Shown here: positions 1 through 11,590 of the stretch, piece after piece
Position numbering within the stretch: the stretch's first letter is position 1
Layout: every line of letters begins with the position of its first letter
DNA from: Kryptolebias marmoratus
Taxonomy: Eukaryota > Chordata > Actinopteri > Cyprinodontiformes > Rivulidae
DNA: 64,000 bases
Assembly (NCBI RefSeq): GCF_001649575.2
Contig: NC_051431.1
Coordinates: forward strand, 13,871,124-13,935,123
Direction: 5' to 3'
Notes under the pieces: model-generated
The model's input: the letters and a program-made list of their open reading frames with translations, nothing else
What the model was told of the DNA's origin: nothing
The model's database searches: none
Made by a program: the position numbers and the translations under genes

Positions 1-159
1 ATTACTCGAACTGCGCATGCGCGAAGGGAACATTCAGTGCTTTCAGCACCGCCCTCTGGCGGTCATCCGGGATTCATAGAACCGTAGTTACATACGTAAC
101 CTTCGTTTTATACGTTGTTTTTGGATTTTTCTTTGAATGTTAAAACATTCAAGGTTCTC

Positions 160-485
160 AGTAGAGAATCTGAGTATTAGCTGGTGGAGTCTCAATCATG
201 ATGGGGACCAATCACTCTTCCTTCTTGACAATTAGCACTGGGGTCCCGCAAGGATGTGTGCTGAGTCATCTCTTGTTTTCTCTTTACACATGTGATTGTG
301 TGCCAACAAAAACCTTAAATACAATCATTAAAGTTGCAAGTGACACTACTGTAGTTTCTCTGGTACGCAATGAAGGTGAATCTGTATACAAGAATGAGGT
401 CCACAGACTAACAGACCGATGCTAACCTGCAACTTAACATTTCGAAAACAAAGAAGGAGATCATGAATTTCAGGAGATGAAGAGA
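160..485 (+). mobile_element. LINE reverse-transcriptase fragment (CR1/Rex1-like), degenerate
   Basis: The translation from about 198 to 425 contains the reverse-transcriptase signature STGVPQGCVLS followed by LLFSLYT, the block before the catalytic site of non-LTR retrotransposons. The catalytic FADD box is degenerate: KFADDTT-type sequence reads KVASDTT here. A stop follows LTDRC, and the expected continuation NLQLNISKTKKEIMNF resumes in another frame (about 426-480) before another stop. This is therefore a dead, 5'- and 3'-truncated copy in a grik4 intron. The RT motif is seen directly. The clade (CR1/Rex1 rather than another jockey-group element) is inferred from family knowledge. Confidence 0.75.
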
Positions 486-653
486 GGAACCACACACAGA
501 TTTAACTTTAGCTTTTTATATTCTTTACATATAGTTTATGGACTTGATGGGAAATGAGATAATATTTCATGTCAAACGTGCAAGGACCTCTGCAGATTTG
601 TTTATTTTTTTAACTGTACACTGTTGAGAACTTTGCCCTCCTCTTCCTTTCAG

Positions 654-782
654 GGTCAGTGTACCGGGATGAGTTTGACCTCGCCATCCTCAAGCTGCAG
701 GAGGACAATCGTTTAGAAATTCTCAAAAGGAAATGGTGGGATGGTGGCAAGTGTCCAAAGGAGGAAGACCACCGTGCTAAAG
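654..782 (+). CDS. grik4: grik4 exon: end of the S2 ligand-binding lobe
   Basis: The exon is preceded by a pyrimidine-rich acceptor (ttcctttcag) and followed by donor gt at 783. It starts with two bases of a split codon and ends with one base (AAA G|GT), making 42 whole codons from SVYRDEFDL to EEDHRAK. The block before M4, with [11 protein letters not shown], is nearly invariant among kainate receptors. Confidence 0.95.
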
Positions 783-2865
783 GTTTCTCTTTTTTTTTGT
801 TGTACTTGTTAAGTTTCATCTTAATTGATCGACACGTTTGTCTCTTTTTCCTCATGTCTCCTACCTTGCCTTGCCCTCCCCAGGTCTTGGGATGGAGAAC
901 ATCGGTGGCATCTTCGTGGTGCTAGTGTGTGGCCTGCTGGTGGCCATCTTCATGGCTGTGCTGGAGTTTGTTTGGATGCTAAAACAAGCACCAGGAAATG
1001 AGGTGAGAGGGGGCTATTTAACCTGCGTCTGCTTTGTTTCCTTCTCCCCTCTGTGGCATCCTTCCCTTTGTGAGGCTGTGAGGTTTTACCAGAACGCACG
1101 GCTTTGACAGGAAGCTGAGCACTTTCCCTCTCAGATCAACATCCTCGATGACGGATGCATGACACATACATGTGACCAGCACAAAACTAAACATATACCT
1201 CACTTTTACCTCATTCAGATTACATGCAAATTTATTCTAAATACAAATCTGTAATGCAGAGAAAACAGAAAATTGAATGTAGTTCTTTTTAATTAGTGGT
1301 GAACACATATTTACAAAATATGTGTTCTGATATTTTGCTCATACTTACGATTGTTTTAACTAAGCCTTAATCTTGATCTTTTTATTTAAAAAAAACCTGG
1401 AATTGTAATTCACACCTGCAATGAAAATCCAACTCAAGTCATTTATTCCTTGCAAAATGTGAATAATTTAGATGTGGCTGTGTACCGAATGCTTGCATTA
1501 ACCGTGGCTTGCTAATAGAAACAAATGTTAGAAGCAGAGACAGTTTTAATTAAGAAATAAGTATTTTCAATTATTTCAAGTATTTTACTTATCTCATTGA
1601 TACTTAAAAATTTAATGCGACAAAACAGTTTTTCCTAAATGCAAAAAAAAAAAGATATTTGTAGCAGAAATAATTATTTGTCAGACTTTACTTAGTATTA
1701 AGATAAAAGCAGAGCCAATTAGTCATAAACTATGAATGCTGAACCAGAGCTGTAGATATAAAAAGTTTTAAGGTGCAAACAATATATTTTAAGGACAAGA
1801 TTACTACCATAAAGAGATGTGTTTGCAGCAGTGAAGCTATTTTCAATGTTATTTCTTTTAAAACTTGTTCCATAACTGTTTTGCCTTCACACTGTGATTT
1901 TAATGCAATAAAAATTCAAAGTTTGAAGTAAAAAAATCAACTCATGTCTTCTTTTGGGGAGCCTAAATTTATGTATTTTTGTTTATTTATTTTTTTATTT
2001 TTTTTGTCATCTGTGAACTTGTATCTTTGACATGCATTTTATACGTGAAAATGCTTACCTGCATGCGTTTGTATAGTTGTTCTCGCTCTCAGGTGCAACA
2101 TTTTTTTTAAGAGATAATCTTTTATTTTAAACTTGGGCAGCAATTTATTGATTGTGGTTGCAATTATTTGGTTTTTAAATAATGTATAAACCTTGTGAGC
2201 ACTTCATCATTCTTTATGAAGATGAACTGTGTGTGCTTCACGTGTGCATGGGCAAAGATATTAACTTCTCATTATGTATTGTACGTGTTATTTAACTGTT
2301 GTTCCTTTTATTTGCTGACTATAAAGATAACCATGAAATGTACTGTGTGTTATGTGTCTGTGGCGTCCATCAGTCTGTCCTGATCGAGTCAGTCAGTCAG
2401 TGAGTTGTCTGGCCATTTCTCTCCCTCTCTTATCCCCCTCTACCCTATTTCTTTCCTTCCTGTGTGTGCATGCAGCAGTCAGTGTGCGAGGAGATGCTGC
2501 GAGAGCTCCACGGGATCGTGCTGTGCCGCGACAGCCTGCAGGTGAGGCGTCGGCGGGCGGCGTCCATGCTGCGCCCACGACCTCTGCCCCTGGAGGAACG
2601 TCGCGCACGAGCCGCCGCCGTCAGCCTCAGCAACGGCAAACTATGCGGGGGCACGGGTCTCCCCGAGCCCCTCTCCCACAGACTCGCACAGGAGGCCGCC
2701 CTGGTCGCGAGGGGGTGCAGCCACATCCGGATATGTCCCGAGTGCAGACGCTTCCAGGGACTGAGGATGCGTCCCTCGGGGGCCACAGGGACCCTTCCGT
2801 CTCCCACGCACAGTGAGGAGAGCATAGAGTGGGATAAGACCACAAATAGCAGCGAACCTGAATGA
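654..2865 (+). CDS. grik4: grik4, glutamate ionotropic receptor kainate type subunit 4 (3' part)
   Basis: This is the last part of the gene for a high-affinity (KA1-type) kainate receptor subunit, which forms heteromeric glutamate-gated cation channels with GRIK1-3 subunits at synapses. Coding exons are 654-782, 884-1002 and 2476-2865 and join in frame. They encode the end of the S2 ligand-binding lobe ([20 protein letters not shown]), the M4 segment ([20 protein letters not shown]) and a cytoplasmic tail of about 130 residues ending TTNSSEPE. The tail block GKLCGGTG, the run [13 protein letters not shown] and the terminus [17 protein letters not shown] match GRIK4 rather than GRIK5, whose tail differs. 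Upstream exons lie left of the window. The tail carries Arg-rich clusters (RRRRA, EERRARA), which in KA-type subunits can act as ER-retention signals; that role is inferred here. Confidence 0.95.
884..1002 (+). CDS. grik4: grik4 exon: M4 transmembrane segment
   Basis: The exon follows acceptor cccccag and ends at gag before donor gtgaga, giving 39 codons after the split glycine. It encodes [10 protein letters not shown], the hydrophobic M4 helix and the start of the cytoplasmic tail (KQAPGNE). It ends in phase 0. Confidence 0.95.
1003..2475 (+). other. grik4 intron, no gene seen
   Basis: A 1.5-kb AT-rich intron with several A/T homopolymer runs. No coding exon, RNA gene or recognisable mobile element was seen in it. 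Confidence 0.7.
2476..2865 (+). CDS. grik4: grik4 terminal coding exon: cytoplasmic tail
   Basis: The exon starts after a tandem acceptor (gcagcag). Both possible AGs keep frame, giving GNE-QSVCEEM or GNE-SVCEEM. It encodes 129 residues and stops at TGA 2863-2865. The Arg-rich stretch [14 protein letters not shown], the SNGKLCGG block, [14 protein letters not shown] and the terminal TTNSSEPE are the GRIK4 tail. The exon is much more GC-rich than its flanks. Confidence 0.95.
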   Translation, partial: QSVCEEMLRELHGIVLCRDSLQVRRRRAASMLRPRPLPLEERRARAAAVSLSNGKLCGGTGLPEPLSHRLAQEAALVARGCSHIRICPECRRFQGLRMRPSGATGTLPSPTHSEESIEWDKTTNSSEPE

Positions 2866-3525
2866 CGCTTGGGAATTCCAACTGACTTTTCCTGCAGCCA
2901 CCTCTCCTTTTTTTCTTTTTTTCTTTTTTTTTCCCAAGGATCAAAAACTTTGTGGTATTTTTATTCAGCCATTTGGAGCTTGTTCTTGAAGGGCAGGACG
3001 AGTTATTTCGCCCTCCAGGCAACAGCCTGAAGTCAGCTTTTGGAATCTCTTTGGATGAATTTATACCTCGGTCAGAGGAAAAACTGATGAGCCTGTCTCA
3101 TTGTGGTCTGTCCCTGTTGGCCCTTTGTACCTTATAAAGCAGGACGGACATTAACAGCTATGGGGCATTTGTACTATGCAGTATTTTCAGTCATTTATCA
3201 TTGTGCTGTTTCCTTTTTGTTTTCTTTATAAATTATTTCTGACCTTTGGTTATCATTAATACTAAATATTGTTATTCTATTCTTAAAAAAAACTACTTTT
3301 TTTAATCTGAGCCTGTATTGCCTCTGAAAGAGCTGCAAAAGGGAACAGAATAATCCAAGGTTGTTCTTCATAATCCTTTTATTTTCAAAGTGCCAAAAAC
3401 AATGAGTGTTGTGGCTGAAGAAAGCACTGCAGCCTTGAGAAGACAACAAGCTCAACCCAACCTAGAAAACACAGACACAGACTTCTTTTATAGTAACAAT
3501 ATTCTATTAAAAAAATAAATCTTTT
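2866..3525 (+). other. grik4: probable grik4 3' UTR
   Basis: This is the sequence downstream of the grik4 stop, with a T-rich stretch at 2908-2935. An AATAAA-like hexamer at 3514-3519 could end the transcript, but the context is A-rich and later signals (for example AATAAA near 7767) are also possible. The end is therefore not fixed. Confidence 0.35.
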
Positions 3526-4480
3526 ACCTGTTGGTGTCTCTGAAAGACAGTGCTGTATGTCGAGAGGTGTTGGCCGGTGGTCATCAAACAAGTGATTTTT
3601 GAAGTGGTGGTTGAGTGGTGACCATGACAGAAAAAAGACCTGCTTCACTACCAAACATACCCCTTAAAACACATCCGTTTGTTTCCTTTCTCCTCAGTGT
3701 CGGGACATTACTCTCTCCTCCATTTGTATTCCACACTTCGTCATCTTATCAGGAGGCTCCTCTGTGATCTCTCACTTAAATCCACACCTGTATGTGGCAC
3801 ATTCTTCACTGTTAAGAGATTAAAAAAAAAAATTCTGCAGCACACATGATCAGGAATGATTTAATATGATTGAAACCCAGCATATATTATAACTAACCAA
3901 AAAAGAAACAAGTCTCTGGGGAGGTTACTGCAGCATTTCACTTGAGTTCCTTTAAATGCGTTTACTGAATGTGCTGTTTTGATGCAAGAATGTTTCGGTT
4001 CATTTCTGCTTTGATATTATTTGCTTCTTTCATACTTTTGTTTTAGCAGAAACTCAAACCAAAGGTGGAATACATTAATTGGTTCCTGCAGATATTCAGT
4101 GACTCATAAAAGCTGAATGACTCACTCGGTTCTGTTTTCTTCTCCATTGCGTTTGCAAGGAGAAGAGTTAAATTAATTTTAAAAAATGTTGACTGAGCCA
4201 ACTTTTCAATCCCTGTTTGAAACTTTTTATTCATTCACTTTGGTTGTTCTTGGTGAAGACATATTTGCAGGTCTTTAGATCTGCTCAGAAATTAAACAAT
4301 AAGAACAAACTACCAGAAACATTTTATTTTTAAGTCTACAGATGCTATTTGTGTTCAGTCGGCGCTGAACATGTTACTTTATGATAACCTGGCTTAATCA
4401 GAGGTCATTCACCGGTTTCTACCACCATGTGCTGTTTCTGACATGTCAATCACTTTTAACCTGTGCATCACATTCTGTCA
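3526..4480. other. intergenic, nothing recognised
   Basis: AT-rich sequence downstream of grik4. It may still be 3' UTR if a distal poly(A) signal is used. No coding potential beyond short spurious ORFs was seen. Confidence 0.5.
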
Positions 4481-4489
4481 AAAGGCTGC

Positions 4490-4880
4490 ACAGCTTTAAG
4501 TTCAGAAACAGTTCGGATTTTTTGATGTGGAGTTCTGTGTAAATATCATGAAAATGTAATATCTTACCTGTTATAGATAGCTCTCTGAACAATCTAAGTT
4601 TGAAGAAATTGTTTAATTCTAGTCCAACTGATGAGCCCAAGGCTAGTCAAGAGGATTACTGTCATCTTAAAACAACTCTAATCTCAAATATTTATTTGCC
4701 ATTTTATAAATCTTTAATTCATCCTCAAGTTTGGATTACAATATTATTTACAGAGAATCTTATAATTAATTGCAAGTGTGAATTATCAGTTCAGTCAGAA
4801 TTAAACATATTTTGAGGTAACTGAAGTAAGTCACAATGTTATCCACATCAGGTAAGATATTAATTGTTCGATCTCCACAA
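4490..4880 (-). repeat. Dispersed repeat family 2 (TIR element) fragment
   Basis: It begins with a diverged copy of the family-2 terminus (aacagttcggattttttgat, then ggagttctgtg) and continues through ttacctgttatagatagctc, shared with copies at 12536 and, in reverse, at 6700-6820. The right part is too diverged to place an end confidently. Confidence 0.55.
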
Positions 4881-5454
4881 AACCATTCTTCGAGAATCAG
4901 AACTAGCCCTAAAAAAGGGGCAGCATGGCTTGTTCTTTCATTTGTCACATTTGTTTTTCTGTTTTCATTGTTTTTCACCTCCAGGTTGTCATTGTTAAAA
5001 AAAAAAAAAAAAAAAATCCAGTTTTAGGAGAGCACATTGTCGAATAAGTATAGTTTCAAGGTAATAAAAATGTTCTATTTATGTCTTTTTTTTCACATTC
5101 CCTGAACTGTTTCCATAGTTTTCAGTCATACTAATAACTGCTGCTGACCTACAAAAGGTATATAGATACAATATAATCCCACAGTAGTCCCAGCTGCTTT
5201 TTAAGTACGGAACAAAATCCTATTTGACATCAAGTGGACTAACGGAGCAAAAGTGCGCATGTTCATTTTTGTGTAACGTTTTTATGACAGCCTTCATCCT
5301 CACATTAGCAAGTCTTCATAGACTTTGAAGTTTAAAAAAAAAGTTTATACTTCTTGGATTTATGACTTGTTAAATGTCTGCACCAGTAGCAATTGAAAAA
5401 TACCTAAATTTCACAAATGCTTTATAAATCAGTTTGCTGAATGTAACTAAGGAG

Positions 5455-5690
5455 CCGCTGAGAGTTTGAAGGCTCTCGTCCGCTCTCCAGACGGACTTCT
5501 TAAACGCTGAAAACATTTACAACGGTGCTAAATCAAGCGTAGTTGGAAAGAGATTGCCAATTACCTTGCAGGCATGTGGAGAGCAGCGGCATAAGAATTA
5601 AAACAAATTCCACTGAGACGGTGGCCGACCTTCTCCGGTAAACCCATGGAGGGAGCCGGCACTGTTTGCCTTCAATGTTTTATGTGCTTT
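5455..5690. other. Unassigned moderately GC-rich non-coding block
   Basis: A block of mixed composition (gagccgctgag, ctctccagacggac, gacggtggccgacc) in otherwise AT-rich sequence. It has no repeat match elsewhere in the window and no ORF. It could be a conserved regulatory element downstream of grik4, but only the composition supports this. Confidence 0.25.
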
Positions 5691-6081
5691 ATGTTTTACA
5701 TTGACATTTTTATTTCATTATAAATGCAGTTTCTGAAAGATTGCCCATTTTTCTCTAGTGTTTTGATAGATGTGACCTTCACAGCTGTTTAGATTTGTCA
5801 AGCTGAAAACCTTCCTGAGTGCTCTTTGTTTTGTTTGAGTTCCATCATTGAATCAGGAGACATATTCAGACGGTGGCTTTGCTGATAGGTCCACACATTT
5901 GGAGGAGCAGTGTGAAGCAAAGATGTGTCGGTCGCTAGCTGAAAGCACATAAAAGCATTGAATGAACCAAAAAATATCTTTAAAAAAATCTACCTCTCAT
6001 TTTTCACTCACAGCAGAATTAATTTCTTGTCAGTTTCTTGAGCATCTGAAAGTTTCTGTCAGTAGCAAGTTTGAAAGGGCA

Positions 6082-6821
6082 AGTTCAGATCTTTTGAAGT
6101 GAAGTTCTGACAGGAGCGCTGCCGAGGGGGGGGGGGCAAAGGGGGGCTAATAGCCACTTCAGTCAATTTATTTAATGTACTTATTTATTGAATTTATTTT
6201 ATGTACTTTGTCTCTGCTTGGACATTCAGGTTTCTGTAGCAGTTCTTCTTCCTTGCTTTTTTTATGAGTTTTTTTCTTGTTTCTCTATGGTACTGCTTCA
6301 TATCAAACTAATAACGACTGGGGAAAAACATTATTTTTGAGGTTGAAAAATATCTGGAGAAACATTTCTCATTAGAAAGACAATAGCAGAAAAAAAGATT
6401 GTCTGGTGACTAAATGCTCAAGAGATTGGCCATTCTGATAAGGAAAACAAAGTTAAATTAGTATTTTAAAGCTGATCTGAATTGTTACAGTGCACTTCAG
6501 CTTGAATAGTCCTATATGTTTTAATAACATCAACGGATGAACTTCCATTGTTGCAGTGTCGCGATTCCGGTGTGTTTTCAGCCCAATGGTTTATGAAATA
6601 CTGTTAGCAAGAACCACTATAAAATTATTGAGGTTTGAGCTGCTTTAGGATGGCAGCAATTCATTTTGGTGTTAGCTCCTCTCAAACAAGCCGTTAGCTC
6701 GTCATTTGACACAAGCTGAACTATTTCACTAAACTGAGGCCATTCAAAGAGTTGTAGACAGGTAAGATATAAACTGTCCATGACCTTTCCGCATAACTCC
6801 ACTTCAAAAGATCTGAACTCT
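6082..6821. mobile_element. Full-length family-2 element with terminal inverted repeats, about 740 bp
   Basis: The left end (6082-6109) reads agttcagatcttttgaagtg and the right end (6793-6821) reads its reverse complement, cacttcaaaagatctgaact with one change, so the pair forms terminal inverted repeats of about 27 bp. The interior has no transposase ORF. Interior segments recur at 4490, 12536-13543 and 59570-60190. A 12-G tract at 6126-6137 lies inside. It looks like a non-autonomous DNA transposon. The superfamily was not determined. Confidence 0.65.
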
Positions 6822-6829
6822 AAGTTTTA

Positions 6830-8290
6830 CTAAGTTTAGTAAGTGCTGTACAACCATGCGCTCGTTCGTAGTCCGTCTATCACTGTGATCTTCAGTGGAT
6901 ATTAAAGTGTTTTGTGGTCATCGGGCGAACGCCCTGCATCTGATTTACAGTTTGATTCAAACTGCACCTTTCGCCTCGGCGCGCCTGCCTCACAGTCTCC
7001 CCTCTGCGCCGCTACAGACGACATGTTCAGTCCATCATATCACCGGCCCGCATGTCACATTCCATATCCACAACGTACACCTCTGCCTGTATGTCACTGC
7101 TGTGCCCAGCTTGTTTTATCGTGCTTGTGCTTCCCCTGCTGCCGCCGGTGCTTCAGGTCCATAAATTAGGTGCATCTCTACTCACCGCTGCCTAGCTGCT
7201 GCTCCAGCTGGATTTATGGAGCCCATGATGAGCACTGAGTGCCTGCAGAGGTGTGGGAAAAGCTACTTCACTCCTCTGGCCGTAGCACATAGCAGCACCA
7301 GTAACCCTGTAGTTGATTGTTATTGTGCAAGGATTTAAGAATTACAGTGTAATGTACTGAGTCCAATGCATTTTTCTTCTGCTATTGGTTTAAATCCCAT
7401 TAACAAACTCTGTGTAAGTGTGAGGGAAACCAGAACCTTTATGTTGTAAATGCTGTTGCTTTGAGTTGAACTCTGCGCACAGTGTGGTTATTACTATCCA
7501 ACTGAAGTTCATCACATTTCTACAATCAAGATTGCATCTCTTTTTTTCCGAAACAGTTGGGTTTCTTTTTCTTGTCTCTGACAGCAGAGTTCTCAAGGTT
7601 AATAACATGCAATGTATACAATTGCCGCACAATAGCCACTTCGAACCACCAGATCAAAAGGCAGAGAACAAATTGTCAGTGAAGAACCACTAAATTCCCA
7701 GCATCACAGACGCAAAGTTTAGGTGAGATTATTCTTTTTCATGTTGTCCTTGTTTATATGCTTTCAATAAAGTGGGATTTAGGAATCGAGGTAATATGCT
7801 GTTACAAACTGTTGCTCTCTGACAGCTGTTGAACATGTTGACCAAAACGTCTTGACACTGCTTGTCTTTCAGAGAAATAAAAACGAAAAAAAAAAAAAAT
7901 TGGAGCTTCATTTACTTTGTGTCTTGTTCCTTCACTTTTCGTTTCCAGCCTTGATCGACTGAGACACGGATGATGCTGCGGTGATTTCAGCAAGGATGTG
8001 TGTGTGTGTGTGGGTGGGTGGAAGGAATAGAGTGTGTGTGTGTTTGAGCTGCATTCCTCTCGTGCAGTTGTCTCTGTGGAAAATCACTGTGTGGGCATCT
8101 TGAGTCATCAGCCGGAGGGCATCTGTTTGCATCATTTCACAGCGGTACTCCAGGGTAAATGTAGCAGCCTCCAACATCAGCCACTTTTTACTGATATATT
8201 TCAACGTTTGGGCAACATTCGTTTCATGTTTACAGATAGATAAACAGAAGAGGGCATGAGTATTGGCCACTTTGTTGATCTTTTTTATTA
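6830..8290. other. intergenic, no gene seen
   Basis: Mixed-composition sequence with short ORFs that match nothing recognised. It contains a possible distal poly(A) hexamer (AATAAA near 7767) and a (TG)n-rich stretch at about 7996-8045. Confidence 0.5.
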
Positions 8291-8299
8291 CCCAGCTCT

Positions 8300-8580
8300 C
8301 AGTTGCAAAGATCTTGCGCAATCAGAATAAATGTTGGGAATCAGTCTCAGCTACTACCACACCAAAGTTTAGGCTAATATCTGTAAAACTGACCTCTGTG
8401 TTTCCTCAAGTAATTTATCTGTGGTGGCCATGTTGAATTGGGTTGGCCCCAAAAGTTAATCAGTTGTGGATGTTCATCCAATGATTTCTTTCCATAAAAA
8501 ATCCATCCAGTGGCATATTAGCTGTTTTGCTAACGCTGCACACAAACAAACACACACAAGCAAAGCCATATCACCTTTCA
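8300..8580 (-). repeat. Dispersed repeat family 1, copy A (partial)
   Basis: It shares the reverse-oriented blocks of the family: tcagctactaccacaccaaa, atatctgtaaaactgac, the gccat..ttgaatt..aaaagttaatcagttg block and the end block with ccatccagtgg..gctaac. Confidence 0.8.
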
Positions 8581-8740
8581 CCTTTAGCAGCAGGTTGTTT
8601 AAGATTACAAAAAGAAGTCTGTTTCCCAGGGATCCAAATTTAACGCAACGAGGGCCCTCTCCTCCCTTCACTGTGGAGCATTTTCCCACCCAGTTCCCTC
8701 CCCGCTGAGGTACCGTCATGAGGCACGCGTTTAGTGAGCC

Positions 8741-9290
8741 ATTTTTCAGCTCAGTCACTAAAAGGTGCCTCACGCTTATCTCATTTTAATTACTCAGGTG
8801 GCTGCAGTCAGTCCGATTAAACTCTAAACAAACAGAAACACATCCCCTCTGAGGACGGCAGCTCCTTGCGGTTTTTTAGGAGAAAATATTGGTTTTCAGA
8901 TAAAGGCCTCTCGAGCTAATGTTTTAATTGGTCGTTAGAGTGCAGAATTATCTTAATCCCTGTGTAAATGATTCATTACCCCGCAGACTGGAGACTAAAA
9001 ACGTGCCACTAGGGGCATAAAGAAAAAGATGCGCAAATGGCAGCCTTGGATGTAAAATCTGTTTATTTTACTTGCCGCAGGGGAAGGGGAGGTTTTATCT
9101 GCACTGGGCAGCTAAATCATGTTTCCCGCATCATTAAATGTTATTTAGCCTTTTGTATTGCCATCATAGTCTTTATATTAGTTTGTATTCAGGCCCAATT
9201 TCTGCACTCCTGTGTTGATTTTTATGATGAGCCATATAGCCACATCAGGATTCGTAGTTTCATCGTCTTCAGTCTGTAAAACACTTTCTG
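8741..9290. other. Candidate conserved non-coding element
   Basis: This is single-copy-looking, non-repetitive sequence dense in homeodomain-like cores (attaa, taatt, attat) and balanced in composition. Examples are gtttaattggtcgtt, tgattcattacccc and the motif-rich stretch 9110-9250. The short ORFs across it match nothing known. Its texture resembles vertebrate developmental enhancers, but that is inference without an alignment. Confidence 0.3.
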
Positions 9291-9554
9291 ACAGTCAGCT
9301 TTCTCCTGTCCAGGTTCTTCACCTCCTTCCATATTCACAGAAAACTTGAGCTTTTATGAAGTAAACAAACCTTTGATCTCAAAAAGCATCTAAAGTTCAC
9401 CATGCACTGATGGACCTATAGAAAACACACGGTAACTCAAATAATTTCTATTTGAGTATTTTCTCCCCAAATAGAAGCAGCCATGTGCTACATCTAGTGG
9501 ACTTTAAGCTGCATTACAGACAGAAAATGATGCACAGCTGAATGAATAAGAAGG

Positions 9555-10000
9555 ATCATTATCGCCCGCTGATGAAGGCAACAGGCGATAATGATGTTGC
9601 CCAAGTCTGAGTTTTTTGTTTGTTAGCAAAATATCTCACGGAGCACTTGACGGATCTTACTAAACCTCTCATAAAGTAATCATTGAATATACTGTGTGTC
9701 TGCAACTGATTAACTTTTGGAGTCAGCGTAATTTAAGATGGCAGCCACAGCTAATCAGCCTTAGCCAACACAGAAAAAGGCTATAACTCAGTCAGCTTTA
9801 CAGATATTGGGCTATAAATCACATCCTCTGAGTGCTACCAAATGTTGCGAGCATCACATGAGATCTTCCACAACATCGTGTACAAGATTGAATTAAAACG
9901 GCTATAACTCTGTTCCTTCTCAGCATAAGCTGTTTTTTGGCTGAAACTCTGGCATGAATAGGCGATTTGTATTCTTTCAAAGAATGCTAGGCCTTAAATT
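9555..10000 (+). repeat. Dispersed repeat family 1, copy B (near full length)
   Basis: The left terminus carries a 12-bp inverted pair, atcattatcgcc...ggcgataatgat (9557-9596). The core blocks follow: atggcagccacagctaatca, gctataactcagtcag, the splayed middle and ctctggcatga. It ends at gaatgctaggcctt. Confidence 0.85.
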
Positions 10001-10439
10001 TTCATTTTTTTATCATTATGTACACATATCTACATTCAACAGCAGTACAGGCTAACTGAATTATGATTTCAAAACTAATCTTGCTGTAATAATTGTACTC
10101 TGGCTTCTCCAGAGTCTCCTGCAGAAAACATCAGTAAAACAGACACAGGCTTAGATTTGTCTCTTTATGTCATTAGGACGTCTAATCTGATCTCCCTCCC
10201 GTCTAAAAGACTTTTATTTCAGAGTTTTAGGAGTGAGCTGATGCTAATTAGATTCCAGGTTGTACTGTGGAAGAGAGAATTGATGATAATTACATGTTTA
10301 AAAACCCCATTTCTACAACCACAGACTGATCCGTCTCACACAGATCTGGGCAGGACCACTTACCTTTTCAGATCTGAGCCCAGAACATTTACATGTCTGT
10401 AGGAGGGTCATTCAGGCTAAACCTTAATGTCCTTGTTCT

Positions 10440-10590
10440 TTCAGCTGCTCCCTTCTTGATTTGGCAGTTGTTTTTACGCCAGATGCTCTTCCTGCAGCAG
10501 CCTGGGATCAAACCTGTAGCCTCAGGATTACAAGACCGCAGTAGTGACCACCAAGCTATCGCAGCCTGTATGCTAAACCCTAATGACCAT
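10440..10590 (-). repeat. tRNA-derived SINE fragment
   Basis: On the minus strand the segment reads tagcttggtggtcactactg (A-box-like) and, further on, ggtttgatccc (B-box-like), then gcaggaagagcatctggcgt. That is the layout of common teleost tRNA-derived SINEs. The 3' tail is truncated. It is not a functional tRNA gene, because arms and anticodon stem cannot be drawn cleanly. Confidence 0.6.
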
Positions 10591-11104
10591 CTTAAACAAA
10601 AAATTCTACTTTCCATCACATGATCCTACAAATCATTGTTGTTGAAATAATCAGTGCATTGTTATTATAAAAAAGCATAAATGGTTTGTTTGAAAGGACA
10701 ATAAATGAAACAAATCTTCCTGTAATTTCACAAAATGTGCTGACCTGACTTTTTTCTTTGAAAAAAGACAAGCATATATTTAAGTAACCTACAGATATTT
10801 AGAGGCTCTGTAATGCGGGGCATGAACTGTCTCAACTAAAATGTAATTTTCTCCTTGGCTTAAGTGCTAATATACGCGTTGATAGTTGAAATGTGCTGCC
10901 TATTTATGAAAAAGATATTAAACAGACCACATAGCAAATAACTAAATTTAAAATAAGTTGTTTTGTTTATTGCCGTTATTATTATTTTTTTCTTTTTGTG
11001 TCATAGCAATAAAATTAATACAATATTTTTTCAATTCAATTTATGAAAGATGCCAAAGAACTCACTTTGACAGAAAAATAAAAACATTTAAATCAATATT
11101 TAAA

Positions 11105-11590
11105 GGCCTTTGTTAAAGGAATGCATATCGTATCATAAAGTTTTAGATTAAGAGCTACTCATGTTGAGAAATGACAGGATTGTAGCCATTTTGGTTAAAA
11201 TTGAAAAAATAATGTATGCTTTCTTGTGCGATATTGTGAGATGTGACATGCAGAGTCTGTGTTCTGAATGACTCTCAGCCACTACCACATCGAATTTTAG
11301 CTCAATATCTGTAAAAGTCACTGAGTTATAGCCATTTTCGCATTGGTAAATGCTGATTAGCTGAAGCAGCCATCTTGAATTGGAGCGACTCAAAGAGTTA
11401 ATCCGTTGTAAATGTAAAGCCAATTGTTACTATCTGAGTGTTTGTTTATATTTAAAGCCCTCCAGACAAACAGGGTGAACTCCAAGATTTACCGCCAAAG
11501 CTTAAAGCAAAGCTATCATGCAATGATTAGCCCTTGAAGTATGTGTTATCATCACCCTTTTGCCTTTGGCAGCGGGCGATAAACACGGTG
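11105..11590 (-). repeat. Dispersed repeat family 1, copy C
   Basis: A reverse-oriented copy. It starts near ggcctttgttaaaggaatgc and shows tgagaaatgacaggattgta, actaccacatcgaattttag, ctgagttatagccattttcg and gcagccatcttgaattg. It ends near tttggcagcgggcgataaa. The part around 11430-11550 is diverged. Confidence 0.8.

Noticed and set aside
2352..3022. Long overlapping ORFs on both strands around the grik4 last exon
   Set aside because: They are shadows of the GC-rich grik4 coding exon; only the frame ending TTNSSEPE matches a known family.
10440..10590. A functional tRNA gene
   Set aside because: A and B box-like words are present but the cloverleaf is degraded and SINE-type sequence continues downstream, so it is a SINE fragment.
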